Origin: Mycolicibacterium chubuense NBB4
GTDB taxonomy: Bacteria; Actinomycetota; Actinomycetes; Mycobacteriales; Mycobacteriaceae
Assembly: GCF_000266905.1 (NCBI RefSeq)
Contig: NC_018027.1
Coordinates: forward strand, 4,526,001 to 4,590,000
Direction of reading: 5' to 3'
DNA length: 64,000 bases
The notes beneath the pieces are model-generated. The model saw only the letters and a list, made by a program, of their open reading frames with translations. It made no database searches and was not told where the DNA came from. Made by a program: the position numbers and the translations under genes. Shown piece after piece: positions 15,772 through 24,256 of this stretch (its first letter is position 1; each line of letters starts with the position of its first letter).

Positions 15772-16719
15772 ATGTCGAACACTTCAACCGGACAGCCGGG
15801 AGCCACCGCCCAGTCCAAGTGGCTGTCGAAATCCGCCTCCGACACCCGCGGGTCGGACAAGAAGGAAGTGCAGTTCCACTACGACATCTCGAATGATTTC
15901 TTCAAGCTGTGGCAGGACCCCAACCAGGTCTACAGCTGCGCCTACTTCGAGAAAGACGACTACAACCTCGAGCAGGCCCAGATGGCCAAGATCGACCTGT
16001 CACTCGGCAAGCTCGGTCTGCAGCCGGGGATGACGCTGCTCGACATCGGCTGCGGCTGGGGCGCGACGATCATGCGCGCGGTCGAGAAGTACGACGTCAA
16101 CGTCATCGGCCTGACGCTGTCGGAGAACCAGAAGGAACACATCGAGAACCACTGGTTCGCCAACTCCACGAGCAAGCGCAACATGGAGGTGCGCCTGCAG
16201 CCCTGGGAGGAGTTCGAGGGCCGGGTCGACCGGATCGTCTCAATCGGCGCCTTCGAGCACTTCGGCTTCAACAAGTACGACGACTACTTCAAGAAGACGT
16301 ACAGCTGGATGCCCGACGACGGCGTCATGATGCTGCACTCGATCATCATCCCCGAGGATGAGGAGATCAAAGCCAAGGGACTGCCGCTGACCATGTCGAA
16401 CGTGCGGTTCATCAAGTTCATCATGGATTACATCTATCCCGGTGGCCGTCTGCCGCTCGCCTCGATGGTGCGCGATCACGCGACCAAGGCCGGCTACACG
16501 GTCACCCGTGAGCAGCATCTGCAGCCGCACTACGTCAAGACCCTCGACGCCTGGGCCTCGAACCTCGAGAACAAGAAGGACGAGGCCATTGCGGTCACGT
16601 CGGAGGAGATCTACGAGCGGTTCCTCAAATATTTGCAGGGGTGCGCGGATCTGTTCCGCGACGGCTACACCGACGTCTGCCAGTTCACGTGTGAGAAGAA
16701 ACCATTGACGTCGGTGTAG
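15772..16719 (+). CDS. Mycolic acid cyclopropane synthase / SAM methyltransferase (315 aa)
   Basis: This is a CmaA/MmaA/PcaA-family enzyme that adds a SAM-derived methylene or methyl group to meromycolate double bonds. It has QFHYDISNDFFKLWQDP, the SAM motif LLDIGCGWG (about 89-97), IGAFEHFG and MMLHSI. The residues that hold the active-site bicarbonate in CmaA1 all have counterparts: Cys56, Glu162, His189 and Tyr254. ATG 15772 follows agga and gives a 30-residue extension before the conserved core. It is followed after 81 bp by a diverged paralogue in the same direction. Confidence 0.9.
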   Translation: MSNTSTGQPGATAQSKWLSKSASDTRGSDKKEVQFHYDISNDFFKLWQDPNQVYSCAYFEKDDYNLEQAQMAKIDLSLGKLGLQPGMTLLDIGCGWGATIMRAVEKYDVNVIGLTLSENQKEHIENHWFANSTSKRNMEVRLQPWEEFEGRVDRIVSIGAFEHFGFNKYDDYFKKTYSWMPDDGVMMLHSIIIPEDEEIKAKGLPLTMSNVRFIKFIMDYIYPGGRLPLASMVRDHATKAGYTVTREQHLQPHYVKTLDAWASNLENKKDEAIAVTSEEIYERFLKYLQGCADLFRDGYTDVCQFTCEKKPLTSV

Positions 16720-16800
16720 TAATTTGTGGGCACGCTCGTGACCTGATGAGCGATGCTTACAACGAGAGTCCGGTTGTTCACGGATGGAGGTCGGTCGGGG

Positions 16801-17697
16801 ATGGTTGAAAAAACAGCGAAGCCGCCCGAGGTGGGAACGAACATGGAACCCCACTTCGAAGAGGTCCAGGCACATTACGACCTCTCTGACGACTTCTTCG
16901 GCTTGTTCCAGGACCCGTCACGCACGTACAGCGCGGCGTATTACGTGCGCGACGACATGACGCTCGAAGAGGCGCAGATGGCCAAGATCGACCTGGCGCT
17001 GGGCAAGCTGCACCTCGAACCGGGCATGACGCTGCTCGACATCGGTTGCGGGTGGGGCTCGGTCCTCAAGCGAGCGGTCGAGAAACACGACGTCAACGTC
17101 GTCGGGCTGACACTGAGCCGCAACCAGCGCAAGTTCGCTCAGGAGTTGCTCGACGGCCTGGACACCAACCGGACACGCCGGATCCTACTGCGCGGCTGGG
17201 AGCAGTTCGACGAGCCCGTCGACCGGATCATCAGCATCGAGGCGATCGAAGCCTTCCCCCAGGAGCGCTACGGTCCGTTCTTCAAGATGTGCAGCAGCGT
17301 GCTGCCCGACGGCGGTCGCATGCTGCTGCAGGCGATCCTCGGCCATCCGCTGAAGAAGTGGCCGGAACTGGGCATCCCGATCACGATGACCGATCTGAAG
17401 TTCATGCGGTTCATCGCCAAGGAGATCTTCCCCGGCGGCTCGGTGCCCGGTGAGGAGAACATCATCGAGCTGTCCGCCGAGGCCGGCCTCACGCTCGAGC
17501 ACAAGCAGTACCTGACCGACGACTACGTGCGCACGCTGGACACCTGGGCGCAGGCCTTGGAAGCCCACCACGACGCCGCGGTCGAGGCGACCTCCGAGGA
17601 GGTCTACCAGCGGTACATGAAGTACCTCGTCGGGTGCAGCGACTTCTTCAAGCGACGGGTCAGCGAGCTGGGTCAGTTCACCCTGGTCAAGGTGTAG
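16801..17697 (+). CDS. Mycolic acid methyltransferase paralogue with altered active site (298 aa)
   Basis: This belongs to the same family as the preceding gene, with an intact SAM motif LLDIGCGWG (79-87) and IGLTLSRNQ-like VVGLTLSRNQRKF. The carbonate-site residues differ: Ala45 replaces Cys, the usual IGAFEHFG is ISIEAIEAFP (Glu147 for Gly, Ala151 for His; catalytic Glu150 kept), and Gln177 replaces His (MLLQAI). SIEAFE and Gln also occur in MmaA4/Hma, the hydroxymycolate synthase, so a hydroxylating or otherwise non-cyclopropanating role is possible. ATG 16801 has ggagg upstream. The start could also be Met15. Confidence 0.85.
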   Translation: MVEKTAKPPEVGTNMEPHFEEVQAHYDLSDDFFGLFQDPSRTYSAAYYVRDDMTLEEAQMAKIDLALGKLHLEPGMTLLDIGCGWGSVLKRAVEKHDVNVVGLTLSRNQRKFAQELLDGLDTNRTRRILLRGWEQFDEPVDRIISIEAIEAFPQERYGPFFKMCSSVLPDGGRMLLQAILGHPLKKWPELGIPITMTDLKFMRFIAKEIFPGGSVPGEENIIELSAEAGLTLEHKQYLTDDYVRTLDTWAQALEAHHDAAVEATSEEVYQRYMKYLVGCSDFFKRRVSELGQFTLVKV

Positions 17698-17754
17698 CGG
17701 GGCGTCAGGGTTTCTTCACGGGTGGCTTCGGCCTGCCCGGGTATCCGTGCTGCC

Positions 17755-17991
17755 ATGAGCCAGCAGGAATTCACCAAGGGTGACAAGGTCACCTGGCAGA
17801 GCCACGGCAGCACCGCCGAAGGCACCGTCGAGGAGAAGATCACCTCCGACACCGAGGCGGCCGGCCGAACGGTCCGCGCCTCCGAGGACGAGCCGCAGTA
17901 CCGGGTGCGCAGCGACAAGAGCGGCAACGACGCGGTGCACAAGCCGGACGCGCTGACCGCCGCGAATCTGGCGCGCAAAAGCACCCCGTAG
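17755..17991 (+). CDS. DUF2945 / HVA1-type Tudor-like small protein (78 aa)
   Basis: It contains KGDKVTWQSHGSTAEGTVEEKI and a YRVRSDKSGNDAVHKPDAL tail, the small beta-barrel DUF2945 (hypervirulence-associated, TUDOR-like) domain. The full domain is present and nothing else. Members bind nucleic acid or are of unknown function. ATG 17755 was chosen because the domain starts there; no strong ribosome site is visible. It is convergent with the aldehyde dehydrogenase gene. Confidence 0.8.
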   Translation: MSQQEFTKGDKVTWQSHGSTAEGTVEEKITSDTEAAGRTVRASEDEPQYRVRSDKSGNDAVHKPDALTAANLARKSTP

Positions 17992-18019
17992 GTTGCTTTC
18001 CGCGCCCGATTCACCAGGA

Positions 18020-19444
18020 TCACGCCGGGGCGTAGCCGAGCGCGGCCTTGACCTCCAGGTACTCGTCGAACGCGAACTGACCCCACTCACGGCCGTTGCC
18101 GCTGCGCTTGTAGCCGCCGAACGGCGCGTTCATGTCGAAGCCGTGGTTGATCGCCACCGAGCCGGCCCGGATGCGGCGCGCCACCGAGCGGGCCTTGTCC
18201 AGGTCGGCGCCCGAAACATAGCCGGCCAGACCGTATTCCGTGTCGTTGGCGATCGCGACCGCCTGGTCGAGGTCGTCGTAGCCGAGGATGCAGAGCACCG
18301 GCCCGAAGATCTCCTCCCGTGCGATCGTCATGTCGTTGGTGACGTTCGCGAACACCGTCGGCCTGACGTAATAGCCCTTCTCGAGACCGTCGGGCCGCCC
18401 GGGACCGCCGACGACGACGGTGGCGCCCTCGTCGATGCCCTTCTGGATCAGGCCCTGGATCTTCTCGAACTGTGCCCTCGACGCGACGGGGCCGATCGCG
18501 GTCTTGTCCCCCGGATCGCCGACCTTGACCGCGCTCGCCGTCTCGCGCGCGATCGCGGCGGCCTCCTCCATCCGGGAGTTCGGCACCAGCATGCGTGACG
18601 GAGCATTACAGCTCTGACCGCTGTTCATCATCATCACCGAGGTGCCGGCGGCCACGCTCTTGGCGAAGTCGTCATCGTCGAGCACGATGTTCGGGCTCTT
18701 GCCGCCGAGTTCCTGGGTCACCCGCTTCACGGTCGGCGCCGCGTTGCGGGCGACCTCGATACCCGCCCGGGTCGAGCCGGTGAACGACACCATGTCGATG
18801 TCGGGATGGCTGGCCATGGGCGCGCCGACGCCGGGACCGTCGCCGTAGACGAGGTTGTACACACCGGCGGGCACGCCTGCGGCGTCGAGGATCTCGGTGA
18901 AGATCTGCGCCGAGTAGGGCGCCACCTCCGACGGCTTGAGCACCATGGTGCAGCCGGTCGCCAGGGCCGGGAACACCTTGCACGCGATCTGATTGATCGG
19001 CCAGTTCCAGGGCGTGATGAGTCCGCAGACCCCGATCGGCTCCTTGACCACCAGCGTGCTGCCGTGCTGTTCCTCGAACTCGAAGTTCTTCAGCACGTCG
19101 ATGGCCGTGGAGAGGTGTCCCAGACCCAGGTTCACCTGTGGCCCGGCCGCCAGCGACGCCGGGGCGCCCATCTCCTCGCTGACCGCCGCGGCCAGGTCGC
19201 CGGCCCGCTTCTGGTACTCGGCCAGAATGGCCTGCAGCACGTCGAGGCGTTGCTCCCGCGTTGTCTGCGACCACGTCTCGAAAGCCCGCCGCGCGGCCTG
19301 CACGGCCAGGTCCACGTCGGCCGAGGATCCCAGCGCGATCTTGCCGGAGACCTCTTCGGTGGTCGGGTTGTCGACCTCGAGGGTGTTGGGGCGCAGCGGC
19401 TCGACCCACTGGCCGTCGATGTAATGCTTCAGGTACTCGCGCAT
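18020..19444 (-). CDS. NAD(P)-dependent aldehyde dehydrogenase (474 aa)
   Basis: An ALDH-superfamily enzyme with TPWNWPINQIACKVFPAL (NAD site), FTGSTRAG, Glu245 in QELGGKSPN and nucleophile Cys279 in NSGQSCNAPSR. The length is standard. I chose ATG 19444, which has ggag 6 nt upstream; ATG 19456 is the alternative. It is the last gene of the long minus-strand catabolic operon, 39 nt after the ThDP-enzyme gene, so it probably oxidises an aldehyde released in the pathway to an acid. Confidence 0.9.
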   Translation of the reverse strand: MREYLKHYIDGQWVEPLRPNTLEVDNPTTEEVSGKIALGSSADVDLAVQAARRAFETWSQTTREQRLDVLQAILAEYQKRAGDLAAAVSEEMGAPASLAAGPQVNLGLGHLSTAIDVLKNFEFEEQHGSTLVVKEPIGVCGLITPWNWPINQIACKVFPALATGCTMVLKPSEVAPYSAQIFTEILDAAGVPAGVYNLVYGDGPGVGAPMASHPDIDMVSFTGSTRAGIEVARNAAPTVKRVTQELGGKSPNIVLDDDDFAKSVAAGTSVMMMNSGQSCNAPSRMLVPNSRMEEAAAIARETASAVKVGDPGDKTAIGPVASRAQFEKIQGLIQKGIDEGATVVVGGPGRPDGLEKGYYVRPTVFANVTNDMTIAREEIFGPVLCILGYDDLDQAVAIANDTEYGLAGYVSGADLDKARSVARRIRAGSVAINHGFDMNAPFGGYKRSGNGREWGQFAFDEYLEVKAALGYAPA

Positions 19445-19483
19445 GGCTCGCTCCATCTCTTCATGATCCCTTGATGACTGCGG

Positions 19484-21190
19484 TTACTGGGTGCCTTCGG
19501 CGTACCAGGTGCGGAACTCGTCGTACTTGGGCATCTCCTCGGAGTTGGCCTTGGGGTCGATGCAGACGTGCACGACGGCGGGCCTGCCGCTGGCGAGGGA
19601 ACGCTCGATGGCCGGGCCGATCTCGTCCTCTTTCTCGACGAACTCGCCGTGGCACCCGAAGCCCTCGGCGACCTTGTCGAACCGCACGTCCTTGCTCCAG
19701 TGCACGCCCGGTTGCGGTGACGGCTGCTCGAAGGTCCGCTTGTAGACGCCGACCTCGAGACCCCATTGATGGTCGACGCCGACCACGCAGACCAGCGGGA
19801 CGCCTGCCCGCAGGGCGGTCTCGAGTTCGGCGATGTGGAAGAGGAACGAGGAATCGCTCGTCAGCAGCATGACCGGACGCGTGCGCCCCTCGGCCACCGA
19901 GGCGCCGATGGCGTAGGGCAGGCCGGTGCCGATGTGGCCGAAGTTCTGGTTCCAGATCACGTCACGGGGCTTGGCCTGCGAATAGGTCCACTGGAAGATC
20001 ACCGTGGCGCCGCCGTCGCGGACCAGGATGCCGTCCTCCGGGAACGCCCGGGTTGCCTCGACGACGAACCGCGCGGGATGCACCGGGGTGCGGCCGGTCG
20101 GTGCGTTCTCGGCGAGCTGCGCCAGCTCTTCGGCGTCCTCTTCGATCCATCGGTCCAGATCCGCAGACGGCTGCCGCGGGCTTTCCCTGAGCGCGCCCAC
20201 CAACTGCGGCACCACGCCGCGCAGATCACCCACCAGGGGGACGTCGATCGGGCGGTTCACGCCGATGGCGACCGGATCCTGTTCGACGAGAACCCATTTG
20301 CGGTTGGCCTCGTACTCGGCCCAGTGCCGGGTCTTGCCGTAGTGCACCGGCTCACCCAGCTCGGTGCCGAGGGCGACACAGAGATCCGACTTGACGACGG
20401 CCTCCACCGCGGCAGGCGAGAAGCCGTAGGCGAAGGTGCGGTCCTCCAGACCGGGGATGAACGATGTTCCGCCGGAGGTCTGGATCACCGGGCAGGCCAT
20501 CAGGTCGGCCAGTTCCTTCACCGGGGCCTGGGTGCGCGACGTGTGCACGCCGTGGCCGACCAGCAGGATCGGGCTCTTCGCCTCCCGGATCAGCTTCGCC
20601 GCCTCGGCGACCTCGGTTGCACCCGCGCCCTGGTTGACGAGCCGATAGCGCTTGGGCGGCAACGGGTCCGGCACGTCGAGCTCGGCCAGCAGAACGTGTG
20701 CGGGGTACTCGACGTAGCTGGGACCGGGAGTGCCCGACATCGCGCGGCGGATGGCCTCGCGGATGATCTCGTCGGTCTGGTCGGCGTACTCGATCGAGGC
20801 GCTGTACTTGACCGACGGCGCGAACAGCGGCTCCTGGCGGACGAACTGGATGCGGCCGCGGCGGACGCGGCGTTCGGTGATGCGGGCCCGCTGGCCGCCG
20901 AGGAAGATCACCGGAGAGTTCTCGACCTTGGCGCATTGGATCGCGCCGGCGATGTTCGCCATGCCCGGACCGAGGGTGCCGATGCACAGGCCCGGGCCAC
21001 CGGTCATCCGGGAGACCGCCTCGGCCATGAAGCCGCCGGCCAGTTCGTGGTGGGGGGCCACCACCGACCAGCCGCGAGCCTCCGCCTCGGCGAACATGTG
21101 CACGAAATTCGGGTCGGGGATGCCGAACAGCGTGTTCACGCCCTCGGCCTCGAACAGGTCGAGAATGCGTTTGTAGACGGGTACACCCAT
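19484..21190 (-). CDS. ThDP-dependent enzyme, acetolactate-synthase-like (568 aa)
   Basis: Three-domain ThDP enzyme: N-terminal pyrimidine-binding domain (1 to about 170) with FGIPDPNFVHMFAEAEARG and catalytic Glu49 in APHHELAGGF, a central domain (about 195-325) and a C-terminal pyrophosphate domain. The usual GDG start of the cofactor motif is TSDSSF and its Asn pair reads VDHQWG, so only Asp is kept. Acetolactate synthase, oxalyl-CoA or 2-hydroxyacyl-CoA lyase and 1,2-diketone hydrolase are all possible. The operon context with CoA-transferase and acyl-CoA dehydrogenases argues for catabolic C-C cleavage. ATG 21190 has aaaggg upstream. Confidence 0.8.
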   Translation of the reverse strand: MGVPVYKRILDLFEAEGVNTLFGIPDPNFVHMFAEAEARGWSVVAPHHELAGGFMAEAVSRMTGGPGLCIGTLGPGMANIAGAIQCAKVENSPVIFLGGQRARITERRVRRGRIQFVRQEPLFAPSVKYSASIEYADQTDEIIREAIRRAMSGTPGPSYVEYPAHVLLAELDVPDPLPPKRYRLVNQGAGATEVAEAAKLIREAKSPILLVGHGVHTSRTQAPVKELADLMACPVIQTSGGTSFIPGLEDRTFAYGFSPAAVEAVVKSDLCVALGTELGEPVHYGKTRHWAEYEANRKWVLVEQDPVAIGVNRPIDVPLVGDLRGVVPQLVGALRESPRQPSADLDRWIEEDAEELAQLAENAPTGRTPVHPARFVVEATRAFPEDGILVRDGGATVIFQWTYSQAKPRDVIWNQNFGHIGTGLPYAIGASVAEGRTRPVMLLTSDSSFLFHIAELETALRAGVPLVCVVGVDHQWGLEVGVYKRTFEQPSPQPGVHWSKDVRFDKVAEGFGCHGEFVEKEDEIGPAIERSLASGRPAVVHVCIDPKANSEEMPKYDEFRTWYAEGTQ

Positions 21191-21192
21191 GG

Positions 21193-22188
21193 TCATATCC
21201 CTTTCCGTTGCGAGCGGTATCGCTGCGCAATCTGTTTGCGTTGTGCCGCAGGAGAACCGAAGAGTGAGCGGTTCAGCGCAGCGCGTTTGAGGTAGGTGTG
21301 GATGCCGCTCTCCCACGTGTAGCCGATGCCGCCGTGCAGCTGCATGGCCTTGCCGGCGACGTCGACCGCGGCCGAGCAGGTGTAGGACTTGGCCATGGCC
21401 GCTGCGATGGCGGCATCTGAGCCCGTGGCGACGGCCTCGACGGCCTCGTCGATCAGCTGACGCGACACCTCGATGCGCACGAGCATGTCGGCACAGGCGT
21501 GCTTGACGGCCTGGAACGAGCCGATCGGCCGGCCGAACTGATGCCGTACCTTCACGTAGTCGACCGTGGCGGAGAGCATCTGCTCGGCCAGCCCGAGGCT
21601 GTCGCAGGCGATCGCGACCGCTGCGCGGCTGTCGACCGCTTCCGTCGGTCCCGCGAGCACCGCCTCGACGGCCGCGGCGTCGGCGACCACGGCCGCCAGG
21701 CTTCGGGTCTCGTCCACTACCGGCTGGACGGTGATGTCGCAATCCGTGGCGCGGACCACCGCGACTCCACCGTCGACGAGCACCAGCAGCCAATCGGCCC
21801 CGACGGCGTCGGGAACGAACTCGGCGCGACCGGTCAGCTCGCCACCGGCAAGGGCGAAGTCGCCGATGACGACGGCCGTCCTGCCGTCTCCGGCGGCCGT
21901 CGACCTCAGGAGCTGGTCGCGGAATGCGTTCGGCGCCAGACCCTTCAGCACCCCGACCGAGAGCACCGCGCTGCCCAGGTAGCTGTTCGCACCGGCGGCG
22001 CGGCCGATCTGGTCGAGAATGACGGCGGTCTCGCGGAACGTCGCCCCCGCCCCGCCGAGCTCGTCGGGCACCTCCAGCCCGACCCACCCCGCGTCGACGA
22101 GCACGGGCCAGCCGGTCTCGCGGTCTTTGGCGAGCAGGTCTCCGGCCACCGTCCGCAGCTCGTCGTGAAACTCCGCGAAGTCGGTCAT
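21193..22188 (-). CDS. Acyl-CoA dehydrogenase, short FadE subunit (331 aa)
   Basis: A shortened ACAD with a divergent middle domain but a clear C-terminal helical domain: VKVRHQFGRPIGSFQAVKH, AKAMQLHGGIGYTWESGIH. The Trp-Glu (WESG) is where the catalytic base sits in the short partner of mycobacterial heteromeric FadEs. ATG 22188 overlaps the stop of the full-length FadE gene before it by 4 nt, suggesting the two form one heterotetramer. A longer frame runs upstream but inside that gene. It oxidises an acyl-CoA ester of unknown structure. Confidence 0.87.
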   Translation of the reverse strand: MTDFAEFHDELRTVAGDLLAKDRETGWPVLVDAGWVGLEVPDELGGAGATFRETAVILDQIGRAAGANSYLGSAVLSVGVLKGLAPNAFRDQLLRSTAAGDGRTAVVIGDFALAGGELTGRAEFVPDAVGADWLLVLVDGGVAVVRATDCDITVQPVVDETRSLAAVVADAAAVEAVLAGPTEAVDSRAAVAIACDSLGLAEQMLSATVDYVKVRHQFGRPIGSFQAVKHACADMLVRIEVSRQLIDEAVEAVATGSDAAIAAAMAKSYTCSAAVDVAGKAMQLHGGIGYTWESGIHTYLKRAALNRSLFGSPAAQRKQIAQRYRSQRKGI

Positions 22189-23342
22189 CGGGCCACGCTC
22201 GGCTCTCGCGGAAGGCCCAGGCCGCGTTCGGCGATGATCGTGCGCTGAATCTCGCTCGCTCCGCCGGGGATCGTCCATTCCCAGGAGCCGACGAAGTCGA
22301 GCACCCAGGACCGGGACTCCCATCCGCTCGACAGCGGCTTGGCCACGACGGTGTGGGCTTGTGGGCCGCCGATCTCGGTGCCGAAGTCGGTGAGCCGCTG
22401 CAGCAGCTCGCTGTAGTAGAGCTTGACGATCGAGGCGTCGGCCGGGCCCTCGGCGCCGTGCTCGACGATCCGTCGGCACAGTCCGCGCAGGCCGGTGATC
22501 TCGGTTTCGAACCGGGCGAGCCGGTCGGCGACGACAGGGTCGTCGACGGGAGCGGAGTCGACGAGCCACCGGAAGCCCGCATTGCCGAGCCGCTCGGCGA
22601 GCTCGAGCATCGTCATGCCGCGCTCGGCGCCCAATGTCGCCTGCGCCACTTGCCATCCGGCGTTCTCGGCGCCGATGAGGCCGGCGGCGGGAATCCGGAC
22701 GTCGTCGAGGAAGATCTCGCAGAAGTGCGAGTCGCCGACGGCATTGCGGATGGGACGTACCTCGACGCCCGGCGAGCTCATGTCGAGGAGGAAGTACGAG
22801 ATGCCGTGCCGCTGAGGGGCGTCGGGATCTGTTCGGGCCAGGAGCAGACACCAGTCGGCGTGCATGCCGCCGCTGGCCCACAGCTTCTGCCCGTTGACCA
22901 CGAAGGCGTCGCCGTCGCGGCGTGCCGTCGTCCGCAGGGACGCCAAGTCCGAACCGGCCTCGGGTTCGGAGAAGCCCTGCACCCAGATCTCGCCGTCGAG
23001 GATCGCGGGCAGGTGTCTCCGGCGTTGTTCGTCGGTGCCCGCGACCAGCAGTGTGGATGCGGCGTGGTGGATCCCGACGAACGCCAGGACCAGCCGCGGG
23101 GCGTCGTGGGCGGCCAGCTCCTGATAGAGCACGACCTGCTGCTCGACGGGCATGCCACCGCCCCAGTCGGCGGGCCAGTGCGGCACCGCGTAACCCGCAC
23201 CGTGCAGTTCGGCGAACCACGCCTTCTGGAAGCGGACGAACTCCTCGTCGTCGACGCCGGTCTGCCGTTGCCGCCAGTCGGCCGGGATGTGTTCGCGGCA
23301 CCAGGACCGCACGTCGGCGCGGAAGTCGTCGAGTGTGGTCAT
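22185..23342 (-). CDS. Acyl-CoA dehydrogenase, long FadE subunit (385 aa)
   Basis: Full ACAD fold: N-terminal helices, the flavin-contact motif WVQGFSEPEAGSDLASLRTT (about 126-145) and a C-terminal domain ending WTIPGGASEIQRTIIAERG. The common YEGT catalytic context is replaced by IPGGAS, so the base may come from its partner. It overlaps the short FadE genes on both sides (4 nt each), so it is tightly coupled. It probably pairs with the 21193-22188 product. Confidence 0.9.
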   Translation of the reverse strand: MTTLDDFRADVRSWCREHIPADWRQRQTGVDDEEFVRFQKAWFAELHGAGYAVPHWPADWGGGMPVEQQVVLYQELAAHDAPRLVLAFVGIHHAASTLLVAGTDEQRRRHLPAILDGEIWVQGFSEPEAGSDLASLRTTARRDGDAFVVNGQKLWASGGMHADWCLLLARTDPDAPQRHGISYFLLDMSSPGVEVRPIRNAVGDSHFCEIFLDDVRIPAAGLIGAENAGWQVAQATLGAERGMTMLELAERLGNAGFRWLVDSAPVDDPVVADRLARFETEITGLRGLCRRIVEHGAEGPADASIVKLYYSELLQRLTDFGTEIGGPQAHTVVAKPLSSGWESRSWVLDFVGSWEWTIPGGASEIQRTIIAERGLGLPREPSVAR

Positions 23343-24256
23343 GTGAACAGTCCCGTCAGTCCCCGCCGCCCCGCGGTGCGGGTCAGGTGGTCGCGGGTCG
23401 CCGACAGGCCGAACGGCAGTCGGCGCAACGGCTGGCTGTACCGCGAGAGCCAGGACAGCGTGGTCTCATCGCAGAAGCCGACGGCGCCGTGCAGCTGATG
23501 GCACACCCGGAACACGATGTCGGCCGCCTCCAGTGCCGACATCCGCAGGGCCATAGCGTCTTCGGTGGCATCGGGCCGGCCGGTGGCGATGCTCCACAGC
23601 GCATGCTTGGCCAGGATGTCGAGTCCGTTGCGTTCGACCTCGGCGTCGGTGAGTTGAAACTGCACGCCCTGGAACGACGACAACGTCTGCCCGAACTGCT
23701 TGCGCAGGCTCACATGGGCGAGGGTCAGTTCCAGTGCGCGATCGAGCATGCCCAGCAGCGTCCAGCACGGCAACGCCAGTCCGAGGGCCACGTCTCGCGC
23801 CCCGGTGTCGTCGACCGGCTCGAGGTCCAGCTCGGCGACGAAACCCGGACCGGGTTCGCGCTGGCCGGTGACGAGAGCCCGCCTACCGTCCACAGTGACT
23901 GCGGCCCAGCGACATTCGAGCCCGACGACCGCACCGGCGGGTCGGGCACCGCCCACGACGATGAGGCCGTCGACGTCGAGGTCGGCCGGCTGGGCGAGGC
24001 GCTCGGCGAGCGGATACGGCAGTGCCCAGTATCCGGCGCTGCGGCACAAGGCGGCGGCGGCTTCGAGGCCGTCCGCGTCGGTGCGGGGGTCGAGCTCCCA
24101 CGCACCGAGTTCGGCGAGCAGCGGGCCCACCAGCGACTCGCGGGTACTCGGTGCGGTCTCGGCCTGTTGCACCAGCCGGTCACCGCCGCCGGCCGCGAAA
24201 GCCTGCCGCGCCTGCCTCCCGTACTCCTGCGCGTCGTCACCGAGATCGAGGATCAC
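23339..24256 (-). CDS. Acyl-CoA dehydrogenase, short FadE subunit (305 aa)
   Basis: A reduced ACAD. The N-terminal and middle domains are short and diverged, while the C-terminal half is recognisable (HVSLRKQFGQTLSSFQGVQF, VCHQLHGAVGFCDETTLSWL). Here the WE of related short subunits is CDE, so the catalytic acid would be this Glu. ATG 24256 overlaps the stop of the preceding long FadE gene by 4 nt. It is likely the partner of the 24253-25419 product. Confidence 0.85.
   Translation of the reverse strand: MILDLGDDAQEYGRQARQAFAAGGGDRLVQQAETAPSTRESLVGPLLAELGAWELDPRTDADGLEAAAALCRSAGYWALPYPLAERLAQPADLDVDGLIVVGGARPAGAVVGLECRWAAVTVDGRRALVTGQREPGPGFVAELDLEPVDDTGARDVALGLALPCWTLLGMLDRALELTLAHVSLRKQFGQTLSSFQGVQFQLTDAEVERNGLDILAKHALWSIATGRPDATEDAMALRMSALEAADIVFRVCHQLHGAVGFCDETTLSWLSRYSQPLRRLPFGLSATRDHLTRTAGRRGLTGLFT

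Noticed and set aside
19484..22582. Very long frame that would fuse the ThDP enzyme with upstream sequence
   Set aside because: The part above 21190 is antiphase to the acyl-CoA dehydrogenase gene and Arg-rich; the ThDP domain begins naturally at ATG 21190 behind a ribosome site.
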